Source: Siphonodentalium dalli
Taxonomy: Eukaryota; Mollusca; Scaphopoda; Gadilida; Siphonodentaliidae
Assembly (NCBI GenBank): GCA_032622095.1
Contig: CP136061.1
Coordinates: forward strand, 61,755,127 to 61,819,126
DNA: 64,000 nt
Reading direction: 5' to 3'
Of this stretch, positions 34,842 to 47,030 are shown one piece after another. Below the pieces are notes generated by a model. It had not been told where the DNA came from, searched no databases, and was given only the letters and a program-made list of their open reading frames with translations. The position numbers and the translations under genes were made by a program. How positions within the stretch are numbered: the stretch's first letter is position 1; each line of letters starts with the position of its first letter.

Positions 34842-34847
34842 AAAAAT

Positions 34848-35130
34848 GTACCTGGGTAAATATTGGTGTTTACCTAGGTATACCCCGGTACATATAGGTT
34901 TTACCCTGGTTCCACCCAGGTCACACCCAGGTTACACCCAGGTAAATCGGGGATTTATATAGATTTACCCAGGTGTTTTCGATATATGTTAGGTATAAAC
35001 CCCAGTTTACCCGGGTTTTTACGGATTTACACCCAGGTATTTACACCAGGTATTTACACCCAGGTATTTACACCAGGGTTTCGCCCAGGTATTTACTACA
35101 GTGTTCACCCGGATATATACACCTGTGGTA
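34848..35130. repeat. Left subterminal ACCCAGGT-rich block
   Basis: TACC(C/T)(A/G)GGT-type motifs recur about every 10-25 bp (CACCCAGGT, TTACCCAGG, TTACACCAGGT). The same motif dominates the right end at 48346-49180. Likely binding sites for the mobilising transposase; this is inference. Confidence 0.8.
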
Positions 35131-35154
35131 TTTTGTTAAACTGTATAATCTGCA

Positions 35155-36990
35155 TTGAAGTCACCTTATTAACCCTTTCTATATTACAGCACCATTGGCG
35201 TGTAGTTACCTTATTAACCATTCTATATTAAATCATTAATTGACAGGTAGTTACCTTATTAATCCTTTCTATACTAAGTAACATTGGTGAGTAGTTACAT
35301 TATTAACCCTTCCTATATTAAAGCACCATTGATGTGAAGTTACCTTATTAACCCTTTCTTTATTAAAGCATCATTGACGCGTAGTTACCTTATTAACCCT
35401 TTCTATATTAAAATATCATTGATGTGTAGTTACAATGTTAACCCTTTCTATAGTATAGCATCATTGACGGGTAGTTGGCTCCTTAACTCTGTATATATCA
35501 AAGTATCATTGTCGTATATAGTTACCTTATTAACCCTTTCTATACTAAGTACCGTTGGCGTGTAGTTACCTTATTAACCCTTTCTATATTAAAGCATTAA
35601 TTGACAGGTAGTTACCTTATTAACCCTTTCTATACTAAGTATCATTGGTGAGTAGTTGCATTATTAACCCTTTCTATATTAAAGCGCCATTGGCGGGTAG
35701 TTACCTTATTAACCATTTATGTATTAAAGCATCATTGACGTGTAGTTACCTTATTATAACCCTCTCTATATTAAAGCATCATTATTGCTGGGTAGTTATC
35801 TTATTAACCCGTTCTATACTAAGTATCATTGGTGAGTAGTTACAGTATTAACCCTTTCTATATTAAAGCATCATTGACGTGAAGTTACCTTATTAACCAT
35901 TTCTGTATTAAAGCAGCATTGACATGTAGTTACCTTATTAGCCCTTTCTTTATTAAAATATCATTGACGTGTAGTTACCATGTTAACCCTTTCTACATTA
36001 AAGCATCGTTGACGGGTAGTTGCCTAATTAACCCTCTATATACTAAAGTATCATTGTCGTGTAGTTACCTTACCAACCCTTTCTATACTAAGTATCATTG
36101 GCGTGTAGTTACCTTATTAACCTTTTCTATATTAAAGCATTAATTGACAGGTAGTTACATTAAACAACCCTTTCTATACTAAGTATCATTGGTGAGTAGT
36201 TACATTATAAACCATTTCTATATTAAAGCGCCATTGGCGGGTAATTACCTTATTAACCATTTTTGTATCAAAGCATCATTGACGTGCAGTTACCATATTA
36301 TAACACTTTCTATATTAAAGCATCATTGACTGATAGTTACCATATTAACCCTTTCTATATTAAAGCACCATTGGCGTGTAATTAGCTTATTAACCCTTTC
36401 TACGTTGAAGCAATAATTGACAGGCAGTTACCTTATTAACCCTTTTTATAATGAGTATCATTGGTGATTAGTTACATTATTAACCCTTTCTACAATAAAG
36501 CATCATTGACATGTAGTTATCATAGTAGCCAGTTATATATTAAAGCATCATGGACGGTAGTTACCATATTAACCCTTTCTATATTAAAGCACCATTGGCG
36601 TGTAATTACCATATTAACCCTTTCTATATTAAAACATCATTGACGTGTAGTTACCCTATTAGCCCTTTCTATATTTAAGCATCATTGACGTGTAGAACTT
36701 TATCTTATTAACCCTTTCTTTATTAAAGCATCATTGACATGTAGTTACCTTAGTAACAATTTCTACACTAAAGCATTATTGACGGGTAGTTACCTTATTA
36801 ACCCTTTCTATATTAAAGCATCATTGACAAGAAGTTATTAACCTTCTATAATAAGTATCATTGCCGTGTAGTTAGTTACCTTATAAAACCTTTCTATATT
36901 AAGACGTCGATCATTGACGGGTAGTTGTTACCTTATTAATCATTTATGTATTCAAGCATCATTGACGAGTAGTTACCTTATTACTTGAAG
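35155..36990. repeat. 45-bp minisatellite, about 40 units
   Basis: The unit is GTAGTTACCTTATTAACCC followed by TTTCTATATTAAAGCATCA and TTGACGT, about 45 bp, with units of 43-48 bp and many substitutions. Variants (AAGTATCATTGG, AAAGCACCATTGG) recur in the same order, suggesting blocks of several units were duplicated together. Short open frames in it are repeat translations. Confidence 0.95.
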
Positions 36991-37694
36991 TTTATTATGA
37001 CAGTATGACAATACACTACCCCGGACAAATGAAGCAATATCATACTTTATCTAACAGCCTAGCTATAATTAGTGAACATTAAACTGACAAACAGACAATT
37101 TTCAGGGCCATTATTTAATATTAAAGGGATACAAAATAAAGAGATTTCTAATTATCAGTAAGAATTATTCTCTAAGTGATACTTATTATTTCAAATAAAT
37201 GATTGCATATACTATAGTAGACCATATACCAACAGGAAAATATTAGTGAATACAATTATTGTGTTTCAAAATTCGTTTCGTTTCGTTTCTGCAGCCAAAT
37301 TACAATCTTAACTTTTAGTTATCGTTCTTCAAAATGAAGCGCGGATTATTCCTTGTGGTATTTTGAGTTAATTTTGTCGCGAATCAACGCGGATTGACAG
37401 AAGGAAATGGTGTATTGGCTACAAACGGATAAACTGTGGACTTATATATAAGATTCGCCGATTTCTCCCCATGGATGTGCGCAAATATCGAAAAAGACTG
37501 AATTTCATGTGACAAAAAATATTTCAATTCCCGGAACAGTAAGAATTAAGCTACGATAACGAAACGGATCAACTATAGTATTGAACAGTACCTCAGCTAC
37601 CTGGCCATAACCAGAATATTTTCTCAAAATTGAATTTGTGGTACCGGTACAATCATGATGTAGTGCCAGTGGCCTGCTCATAATGCACCTGTCC
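36991..37694. other. Spacer inside the 14.3-kb element
   Basis: AT-rich, nothing recognised. Confidence 0.4.
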
Positions 37695-38293
37695 AGAAGA
37701 AGAAGAATTGAGAAGTTTGAAGATCATGGACTACGCAGACACCATCTGGGACCCCTACCAACAAAATCACATCGACAAGCTGGAAAGAATCCAGCGTAGA
37801 GCAGCCCGTTTCATTAAAAGAGACTATAAGAGCAAAGAAGATGGATATATGACCAAGATCCTCTACGAGCTAGATTTACCAACATTGCAGAAACGGCGGA
37901 AAATAAATCAGCTGGGATTCATGAGTAAGGTGGTGGGTGGATTGGTCCCGGCTATACCACCTAATCAATACTTTACACCCGAAACAAGGCGTCTTAGATC
38001 GCAGAGCAAAGTTCTGACAGGCTACGTCACCAGCCAAATTCCTCGGCACCTAATTTAAAGGAACAACAGTCAGTGCTACGAGGCTATACCATACGTGTCA
38101 GCTCAGTTCGCTAATTCCACATTTGTTCGAACTATATGCGACTGGAATCAGCTGGAGGAATCCTTAATCCTACAACAACAGCCTGTGGATTCCTTCAAGA
38201 GTGCGCTGAAGGAAAAGATCTGAGACTCTCTCGCCCGCTGCGAAATTACCATAATTGGGATCTGCAGCGTAACCATTCAGATTCAGATTGATC
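37695..38293 (+). pseudogene. CR1/L2-like retrotransposon C-terminal fragment
   Basis: Frame 37708-38058 reads MDYADTIWDPYQQNHIDKLE, then IQRRAARFIKRDY and LDLPTLQKRRKINQLGFMSK. These are hallmarks of the reverse transcriptase C-terminal region of CR1/L2-type ORF2 (YA--VW-P----DI--LE--QRRAARF). After a frame break near 38058, WNQLEE and FKSALKEKI near 38140-38220 give the protein end. An ATTCAGATTCAGATTG tail closes it at 38276-38291. Truncated and dead. Confidence 0.85.
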
Positions 38294-38987
38294 CATGATA
38301 GTAAGGGGTCAGTACATGTAGTAAGTACTGATAGTGATAAGCCTGCTGTACAATAATACTACTTTTGCTGTTTTACTGGTCTTAACTGAGTACTGTGTCA
38401 ATGTGACATTGTTAATTCAGTTCCACTCTAATGTACATTAACTGGCAATGATGCATCTGACGCTATTAAAGGCACCGGTAATCCCTAAATACCAGGAGGA
38501 CGCGGCATAGAAACTTGGTACAACAGTTGTTACACGACAAAGAAAATTATCAACAAGCTTAGTGAGCGTCATCATCAAAATTGCAAATTAAAACACGGCA
38601 ATGGTAAATTGGTAATCCCTACATACCAGGAGGACAAGGCATTGAAACTTGGGACAACAGTTGTTACACGGCAAAGAAATTTAAAACACACTGTGCACAG
38701 ATGAATGTTTATACATGTACTGTGCACTCGAGATCACCTGGACTACAAATATTTAAGGATTATACTATTTGATGAGTAGATGCGTGACTGATAAAAGAAT
38801 TAGAGACTCCATATTTACTCGGAAGATAACAGTATACGATGCCATACAGTTGTTCCATAACACCTCAACCTTTGGTGGATATAACAGTATTAAAACTAAT
38901 GAAAATGATGAAAGCCAGACTCAACATCAAGACAACATGTGCATGCATAAGTGACGGTTCAATGATTTTGACTCCATCAGATGATAT
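38294..38987. other. Spacer with a duplicated 85-bp module
   Basis: GGTAATCCCTA-ATACCAGGAGGAC-GGCAT and AACAGTTGTTACACG-CAAAGAAA occur at about 38476-38552 and again at 38609-38681. Nothing else is recognised. Confidence 0.6.
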
Positions 38988-38990
38988 TTA

Positions 38991-39368
38991 AGCGACACCA
39001 ATTTTTAAGTCTGGTTTACGATGTGGGGAGAAAAAAAGTAGATGCAGGAGGGAAAAAAATAAAAATAAAAAAGATTGTCCCCCCAATTTATATCAAGTAA
39101 ATCGTGGAATTTTACATAAATTTTACAAAAATTGTGAAAAAATGTTTTTGAATGAAATTCTGTTCAAACCAAACAAGACATATCTTGTCATGAAATACAT
39201 GAAAATATGGATCTGTAAATGATCATAAGCAGAACCGGATGCGACAGCACATGAAAATCAGTACGCGTGTAAAATATTTTGGGACAAAAAAAGTTAATTT
39301 TTTTTTCATGAAATGGAAACAAAGTTGTAGGAGGTGTTCGTAAACCAGACTTAAAAATTGGTGTCGCC
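38991..39368. mobile_element. PIF/Harbinger-like MITE, copy A
   Basis: Left end (A/G)GCGACACCAATTTTTAAG, right end CTTAAAAATTGGTGTCGCC. TTA flanks both sides (38988-38990, 39369-39371). A 3-bp TWA duplication is typical of PIF/Harbinger. Same family as 46345-46756. Here the central tract is only six C (39079-39084). Confidence 0.85.
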
Positions 39369-39554
39369 TTAGGCTCATGTTAACACAGGATCACATATTC
39401 TCAAAATAATTGTCTCCCTCAAGTTGGCCTCAACCATACTAGTATTTATATTTGATAGAACCTCAGTGAGACCATGTTGAAAATTACCATCAATGCAGTT
39501 CCAGTGTTGACGCAACGCGGTCATGTTACTTCAAACCAGTTGCAATGTTCCTTA

Positions 39555-40254
39555 GGCCAAAGAAAAAAGATACTATGTTTCCGTACATCGACCGACCCTA
39601 AAAATAACCCGCCGACCCTAAACTTTTTATTGATATTTTGAGAAAAAGTCAAAATTTTTGCAATTTTAATTTCCTGAGAGTGGATCTCCTGCCTGCTTTA
39701 TGTCTTGTTTGGGACTTATGGAACACTATCAACAGACATGGTGGGTGTGTATCTGTATATATACATGTAAAGAGGTTATCACTGCATATATTAGGGGTAT
39801 ACATGTACTAGTAGCTACTGTTTCCAAAAACCAGGCATGCTCGGTGGGTGTACTGGCTACCCCCAGACAATGGGATGTAATCGTCACAATACATGTACGG
39901 TATAATGGCGGTATTATTGGTAAAATTCTTATAAAAAGTTAGTGACATCAATTTTGTACCAAGTTTATAGCCAAATTTATGAAAATGTGGTATTAGATAT
40001 AATAAAAAACATACGTAAGCATGAAGTAAGTTTGATTTTTTATCAATCTTAATGTATATTTCCACTGTGTTGATCAAGTAATACTTTCCCCATGGCACGG
40101 GTTGGCATTTTATGTCACTTTGGTCGAGGTAGTTCAATATTTCTGCAGCTGGATAAAAAATATCAAAATAAAATAAAATAAAAAAAATTCCCTACCTACC
40201 TACTAGTACCCTAAATTTTTTTTACCGGAAACATACAATCTTTTTTCTTTGGCC
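39555..40254. mobile_element. MITE with GGCCAAAGAAAAAAGAT ends
   Basis: Left GGCCAAAGAAAAAAGATACT, then ATGTTTCCG; right CGGAAACAT, then ACAATCTTTTTTCTTTGGCC. TTA precedes the left end and TTTA follows the right end, so the target duplication is imperfect. 700 bp, no gene. Confidence 0.75.
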
Positions 40255-40675
40255 TTTAGCATGGTAATTCGTGAAAATAAATGTCAATGCAACTTACTCT
40301 CAGGCTCCAAATAAAAGTGCAGGCCCAAATAATAGTGCGGGGGGGGGGGGGAAATTCCATTGAAAGTTAATAAAAGTACAGACCCAAATAATAGTGCAGG
40401 GGGAACTCTGAGCAAAACATCAACTGTGGTTAACCAAATAATTTTTATAGCAGGTTCAGGTATACGAGTCAACATGTAGTACAGGTACATGTATGTATCA
40501 TGTGGTGTTTTTTTGGTTTGCCACATACTTGAATATGTACTCTTGAGTGCCTAATGTACGATTATTAAAATCGAGGTAAAATTCCCACCTGTACGATCGT
40601 TATTTGGTCCTGTACGTTTATTAAATTAACCAAAAGAAATAATTCACCAATCTTAAATTGTGTTATTCATATAAG

Positions 40676-40812
40676 AAATGAACGGCGGTTTCAATGCGGT
40701 CATGGGGTTTTGACCGCGAGAAAAAATCAGCAAACTTCGGGGTTCATGCAGAGTTTGCTGATTTTTTTAACGCGGTCAAAACCCATGACCACGTTGAATC
40801 CGCCGTTTATTA
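40676..40812. repeat. Near-perfect hairpin nested in the G-tract element
   Basis: AAATGAACGGCGGTTTCAATG ... is answered by ... TTGAATCCGCCGTTTATT. GCGGTCATGG-GTTTTGACCGCG and AAAAAATCAGCAAACTT also pair with their inverses. About 60-bp arms with a short loop. Confidence 0.85.
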
Positions 40813-41155
40813 TTTATATTTATATACTTAAATTCATTATGAACTAGGATTGTATGTCTTTCCCATTATTTATTCATCTATTTAAACAAACGCATGGAGT
40901 TCAGTTCAGACAGTTCGAATCCTTGTTTTTTGGAAAACCAAACATTTTGAGAATCCGTTCATGGAGAACGGAAGAAACGCAATTTCACAGTAAAGTATAA
41001 ACATATGACAAAATGTCTTGTTTAGCTAGTAACTAATGTAGACGTGTTGATCATTTTTACATCTGAATCATATAGAAATCTTGAATTTGTGCTGATTTAA
41101 ATTTTCATAGCTTCAAAATATTAATAAACGTGCAGACCCAAATAAGCACTGTGCA

Positions 41156-41181
41156 GGGGGGGGGGGGGGGGGGGGGGGGGG
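41156..41181. repeat. Poly-G run (26)
   Basis: 26 consecutive G after GTGCA. Confidence 0.95.
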
Positions 41182-41252
41182 ATTTCCCAAGAAAAATAAT
41201 AAACGTGGATGCAGCTGGTGCATGCATATTTATTTGGAGCCCAAGAGTAAAG

Positions 41253-42351
41253 AGGTGGAGGTGAATGTTACATGTAAGTTGTTATTAACGAAATGGAACG
41301 ATGCCTTTAATAGGTTCCACCAGCAATAAGTCGCGACTTCTTTATATTGGCCTCACAGATTGGTTTTTGTTGGCGTCATGCCTGTCGACCATTATGATGG
41401 CCACATATATTGTCATATAACAGCGATTTACGATCTGTCTTGTTGGCTCATAATATAAATTAAGAAAGTGGCCTTGTGTTCGTTCCTTGCGTAAAAAAAT
41501 ATTTTTAGTACAAACGTCCTCATTGATTGTGTCCCTCGACTCCTTGTGTAATTGGTCAAGTAACTTACATGTATGTACATGTACAGACCACTCACAAATT
41601 TCTTAGAAAAGCGACCACATGTTCGAATCTACTTTGCGATTTTGGAGCAACGCATTTGTAAATGCGTTCATATTTTAACACATTTACCTTGATTTATTCA
41701 CAAACAAATGTCTTGATGCAGGCCTTAAAATCCATCAGATTTTTGGCAATAATCAAAATGTTAGTGTTTCACTTTCTACAGGGAATCAAGACTTTTTACT
41801 AGAATCAAAATGAGAATCATGATTCTCAGATTCTGATTATAAAACAATTAATGTCAACAGTGTTTATTTATGTTTATTCCATTTTGAATGGAAAACTACA
41901 TCATGAATGTCCGATTCCGAACATATACATGTACACCAGGAGTGGGAAAATAACACAGAATTATTCAGATGTGAATTTAAATTAAACAAAATTATAACTA
42001 AAATTGCAAAATACACTATCGTATCGTTATTTGGGTGTTCATACTAGTATACTTTTTCGGCGCAATGATCGGTAATTTCAATGCGACTGCGATTATTCCC
42101 AATGCAGTGCATTTAATTTAAATGCTGTCATTAAGGCATTTACAAAGTGGCGTGACACAATGCACCCTCAATGCATTTTAAATGCAACAACCGCATTTCA
42201 TTGATCCACGTTGTAAAGGACATTTATTTTTAGAATACATGTATGTACGTGTATATAACCACAAGAATAAAGAACAAATCAACTGTTTTTATTACTTTGT
42301 AAACCTCTGATGTTTCCCATACAGTATACATTTGTATATTATAAACCATGT
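41253..42351. other. Spacer inside the 14.3-kb element
   Basis: ACATGTA-rich in places; no gene or repeat end recognised. Confidence 0.4.
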
Positions 42352-42353
42352 TA

Positions 42354-42570
42354 CAGTAATTCTAGAGCTAATTAATCGACTCCTTAACTACAGCAGAATT
42401 ATGGGTAACTTTTCAGGATTTAGTCCGAAATATGGCTTGTTGCCATTCATCGGAAAGCTCTCACCGAGAGCTTTCCGATGAATGGCATCAACCCATATTT
42501 CCGACTAAATCCTGAAAAGTTACCCATAATTCTGCTGTAGTTAAGGAGTCGATTAATTAGAGCATTACTG
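42354..42570. mobile_element. TA-flanked palindromic MITE, copy 1
   Basis: TA, then CAGTAAT, ... ATTACTG, then TA (TA at 42352-42353 and 42571-42572). The arms pair almost perfectly over about 105 bp with a loop near CTCTCACCGAGAG at 42460. TA plus CAGT ends suggests a pogo/Tigger or other Tc1/mariner derivative. Confidence 0.85.
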
Positions 42571-42572
42571 TA

Positions 42573-44066
42573 TATCCTCTATAACTGTTTATTCAACATC
42601 ACGTGCTGCAATCCATAAATGCGGTTCAGATTTTGATGTCCGGTTCAACATTATTATCATATGGTTTGATAGCAGAAATACTCAGTTTGGAATGTTATAC
42701 CATACAAGTTTTACGAGTTGCTCTTGCTCAAGAATGGATAAATTTATAAACCTGATTTTTGGCGCATTAGTTAGAATTATATTTTTGCACAAGAACACAC
42801 CACAAATATCGAACTGGACATCAAAAGCAGAACCGGATTGTATCGATTGCATAAACATAAGAAGTTGGTCACTGACCGACAATTGCTATTCTCTGGTGTG
42901 GTTTATAGGACTACCGTATGCAATGCCGACTTAAAAATAAAATTCACATAAACATCGCATGAAGCGGTCTATCCACAAACTCAGGTATTCGGTAATTCCA
43001 AATGTATGAACTATCACCATGATATCCCGGTATATCATTGTCAGGACTGTTTGTACAAAAGGTTGTTATTCTACTATGCATAATTTTGCTATATCATTGT
43101 ACTCGGACTGTATTGCAATGTAATATGACAGTACATGTACCGGTATACTGGGTGCACATTATATACATGTAGGCCTACTTTCACTTTAGTACATGTATGT
43201 GTCATAAAAGACTCATGTTGTTAAATTGAAAAAAAACATGTGTGAAAACAGAGAGAATACACGTACATGTGCCGGTACTATATACCTCTTTGTGTGCTGT
43301 ACTACCGGTACTATTCATGTACATGTACTACACTACAATAAGAGAAATTTTAATTGATTCTGCTGCCCTTGTGCCACAGGCCTCAAACACGCCAAACAAG
43401 TATCTGTAGCCAGGCCCACCAGTACCAGGCTACTAGTAAATGAAGTACTGAAAGTGTCACATCATTAATCGAGCCCAATCTTAGTTATACTAGTCTCTTG
43501 TGTAGTTTGGGTTACTATTAATAAGATATTTAATGAATGTTTGGAATGTATGGTAGCATTCTTACCTGGATCAACATATGCCATGCACAACGCTGGTCAT
43601 CATATCATCACCGCTGTTGGCAGTAAACCGCTCATCGGGCTATAACAGTTAGAGTTTTCCATACCAGGGCTAATCTAATCAGTTAAAATTAGTCATTTTA
43701 GAGGGAATACCAACCAGTGGAAGACGTACAAAAAGTCATGTATATTCAGATATCAGTTTTCGAGAAAAAACCCATCTTAGTCGAGCGGACTTAGAATATC
43801 GGGGTAAACTTAAATTTCATTCAGCAACACTTTCACAGCAGAATATAAAAATAGTACATTATAATCACTTACAGTACATGTACATGTAGCCCAAGTGCAG
43901 TGCTAGCCTATATTATATACTACCAAAACTTTTGGTCAGTTTCTCGATGACTGACACTTGTAAACGCTTGAACGGGTATATAGTACATGTACATGTACAT
44001 GTGTACCGTATGTGAATTAAAGATCTTATTAGTGACACAACAGGAGGCTAGACATACATTTGTAAC
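42573..44066. other. Spacer rich in ACATGTAC motifs
   Basis: Several runs of TACATGTACATGTAC (near 43128, 43317, 43874, 43984). No gene is recognised; the open frames at 42682-42934 lack recognisable domains. Confidence 0.45.
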
Positions 44067-44068
44067 TA

Positions 44069-44233
44069 CAGTAATGCTCTAATTAATCGACTCCTTAACC
44101 ACAGCAGAATTACGGGTATTAAACTCGGGGAGAGCTTTCCGATGAATGGCAACAAGCCATATATCCGACTAAATCCTGAAAGTTACACATAATTCTGCTG
44201 TGGTTAAGGGGTCGATTTCTTAGGGCACTACTG
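44069..44233. mobile_element. TA-flanked palindromic MITE, copy 2
   Basis: Same family as 42354-42570: CAGTAATGCTCTAATTAATC ... to CACTACTG, TA on both sides (44067-44068, 44234-44235). It has lost part of the centre (165 bp). Confidence 0.82.
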
Positions 44234-44235
44234 TA

Positions 44236-44644
44236 TCTGTTTTAGTGCACATCAAATGTATTTGTTGTCTTTCCTCTTCTAATTTGTCTTTGGTTGTGTT
44301 CGCCATTTCGATGGACAACTACATGTACTGACATCAAATGACTGAAATGAGTCAAAATTTAGCAGTGCAGCCAATTATATAGATAAACAGAATTAAATAG
44401 CATCCAAATTCCAAATGAGCATAAATGATAAAACAAACTTTATTGAGCACTCTTTTAATACTAGTAATTACAGCTACAATGAAAGCACCTTATAAAAATC
44501 CTAAGTTTGGTAAAACTGTCTGTATACAAAGTTTATCTGGCCGTGATGAATAAAACCTATAAATGGGATCATATACCTGTATGTTAGATATCATTACATG
44601 ATTATTTGAAAACACATATCCGTATGGAAAACAAACTATTTTAC
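44236..44644. other. Spacer
   Basis: Nothing recognised. Confidence 0.4.
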
Positions 44645-44785
44645 CACTGGCCAAGTGGTCCTGCTAATATGCTATGATGCTGGTGGTCCTGCTGAATTGC
44701 TATGATGCGGGTAGTGCAATTCATAGCAATTAAGCAGGACCCAACCGCATCATAGCACATTAGCAGGAACACTTGAACAGGGTAT
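44645..44785. repeat. Imperfect hairpin
   Basis: TGGTCCTGCTAATATGCTATGAT at left pairs with CATCATAGCACATTAGCAGGA at right; an inner GGTCCTGCTGAATTGCTATGA pairs with TCATAGCAATTAAGCAGGACC. Fold-back without an obvious target duplication. Confidence 0.8.
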
Positions 44786-45369
44786 ATTTACAGTGTCAAA
44801 TCGAATGGGCATCTTTTAACAATATTTTTGAACAATTTCCTAGAAGTGTTCGAAAATTGAGAACTGAATTTATATTTTTTTTTATGAGGTTTCGATTGAA
44901 AAATTTCTAACTTAGCTCATCAGGATTAACATTGTCGCACAGCTATATTCTCTTTCCCAACAAAGTCTATAGAACATACATGTAAAATTACAGCTATGCT
45001 TTAATTAATCAACTCGCCTTATATTACTCGGGTATTACTGCAGTATTCAGGCGTGTTCATGCGATCAACCGCAGTCAGTTATACCGCCGCAGAATGTGGT
45101 CCACCTCACATTTGCAGTTAGGCTGTATTTTTCATGCGATGTTTATATGAATTTTGTTTTAAAGTTGACATTGTAATCACACCAGAATTTTTTTTTATTG
45201 TTTCAAAATGTCTAGATAGAATTCAGAATTTTTGTGGTAAAAACAATTAACTTGGTTATCACAGTTAACACACTGTGGTAAGATTACCAGCGGATACCGC
45301 ATGTCAACAGGGACTGCATGCTCTAATTAATTATCAGGTTTAACATGTTTATACTGGATACAGTTCATT
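44786..45369. other. Spacer
   Basis: A TTCATGCGATGTTTATATGAATTTTG-like stretch at 45131 is an inverted relative of 42937-42963. Nothing else is recognised. Confidence 0.4.
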
Positions 45370-45373
45370 TTAA

Positions 45374-46310
45374 AGGTACTCAATCCGGTTCGATGATACC
45401 CATATAATCAGATTCCAACATCATACATTTGTATTTAGAAAGGCTGCTTCAGTTACGTTATCAGAATTGATTAATTGCCCTAAAATAATGCTAACCACTG
45501 TCAACTAAAGTATACAATTGCCTGACATATGTTATTTATCAACATGTTGTTCTACAAAATTTGGCCTTATTATCAACAGAAAGCCTCTTGATTTTAGAGT
45601 TATCCATCTTCATCTGAAATTTGGTCCGAGACCGTGGGCCACTATTAATTCTTGATCGTGAAAAATAGTATATTTCAAAAATTGATATCTAATAACTCTG
45701 AGCTTTGATAGGTGGTGGGTTCCTCGACTCGTACCAAATATCTTTTACCCCCCCAAGTCCAAATAAAGAGTAATGTGCGAGCATTAATTCAGGGGGGCCC
45801 TTAATCAGATTATGCATCTTTAAATTCAAATACAGTTTAAAGATGCATAATCCGATTAAGTGCCCCTCATTTGCTATTTACATATACATGTATATGGAAT
45901 CGGGGGGGGGGGGTAAAAATATTTTAATCAAGTCGAGGGACCCACCTACATGTATCAAAGCTCAGAGTTATTAGATATCAATTTTAGAAATTTTAATATT
46001 TATCACCATCGATACTTAATAGTGGCCCAGAAAAATTTGACGAGCCGACGGTCTCAGACCAAATTGCGGATGAAGATGGATAACTCTAAAATGAAGAGGC
46101 TTTGTGTTGATAATAAGGTCAAACTTCGTCAAACAGCATGTTGATAAATATAACGTATCAGGCGATTTTATACTATACATGTAGTTGACAGTGGTTAGCA
46201 TTATTTTTGGGCAATTAATCGATTCTGATATTACTGAAGCAGCATTTCTAAAAAAAATGTTGTTGTTGGAATCTAATTATATGGGGACCATCGAATCTGA
46301 TTGAGCACCT
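45374..46310. mobile_element. Inverted pair of GGTACTCAATCCG-family MITEs (937-bp palindrome)
   Basis: The left half starts AGGTACTCAATCCG after TTAA (45370-45373). The right half ends GAGCACCT before TTAA (46311-46314). They meet around 45825-45840, where GATTATGCATCTTTAA faces TTAAAGATGCATAATC. Each half resembles the single copies at 10391 and 29673. Either two copies inserted tail to tail or this is one fold-back unit. Confidence 0.85.
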
Positions 46311-46344
46311 TTAATAGTTAGCTATATGAGTTATATACACATAA

Positions 46345-46621
46345 GGCGACACCAATTTTTAAGTCCGGTTTACGAACACCTCCTACAACTTTTTTTCCAT
46401 TTCATGAAATTTTTTTTTACTTGTTTGTCCCAAATTTTTTTACACGCGTACTGATTTTCATGTGCTGTCGCATCCGGTTCTGCTTATGATCATTTGCAGA
46501 TCCATATTTTCATGTATTTCATGACAAGAAATGTCTTGTTTGGTTCAGAATTTCATTCGAAAAGTTTTTTTTCACAATTTTTGTAAAATTTATGTAAAAT
46601 TTCAAGATTTACTTGATATAA

Positions 46622-46657
<36 letters not shown>

Positions 46658-46756
46658 AATTTTTTTATTTTTATTTTTTTCCCCTCCTGCATCTACTTTT
46701 TTTCTCCCCACATCAGCCCACATGTTCGTAAACCAGACTTAAAAATTGGTGTCGCC
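46345..46756. mobile_element. PIF/Harbinger-like MITE, copy B
   Basis: GGCGACACCAATTTTTAAG ... to ... ATTGGTGTCGCC, flanked by TAA (46342-46344, 46757-46759). It is the copy A sequence in reverse orientation. Its central tract is a run of 31 G (46625-46655). Confidence 0.88.
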
Positions 46757-46759
46757 TAA

Positions 46760-47030
46760 TAGACATTTAAACTTTGAAAATTGTAGGTTTCCGGATGATA
46801 ACTTCAGTTTGTGTGATCATATCTGAACCAAATGTGGTATGTAAGTTTATCAGACCAAAATACAGGTCAAGTTCGAATATAGGTGTGCTCCGCTCATTTT
46901 TGCGAGAGTTATGGCCCTTTTTCGTCTTAGAATCGTGTTAATTTCTGGTTTCCGCATCATAATTTTAGTTTGTGTGATCAAATCTGAATCAAATTTGGTA
47001 TGATAGTTTATTATCCACCATTTCATGGGA
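46760..47030. repeat. Two diverged units of an about 160-bp dispersed repeat
   Basis: GTTTCCG-AT-ATAA-TT-AGTTTGTGTGATCA, then TCTGAA-CAAAT-TGGTATG, occurs at about 46788 and 46948. A GAGTTATGGCCCTTTTT motif lies between them. It resembles a dispersed repeat I have seen in marine invertebrate sequence; not a gene. Confidence 0.6.

Larger units (their letters stand above)
40293..41252. mobile_element. Fold-back element with G-tracts
   Basis: Left CTTACTCTCAGGCTCCAAAT, right ATTTGGAGCCCAAGAGTAAAG. The module CAGACCCAAATAATAGTGCAG followed by a G-run occurs three times (near 40310, 40380 and 41130), with 13, 5 and 26 G. Target duplication not resolved. Confidence 0.6.

Noticed and set aside
34963-35231. 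Open frames rich in PGIYTRYLHPGIYTR at the left end of the 14.3-kb element
   Set aside because: Translations of the subterminal ACCCAGGT motifs.
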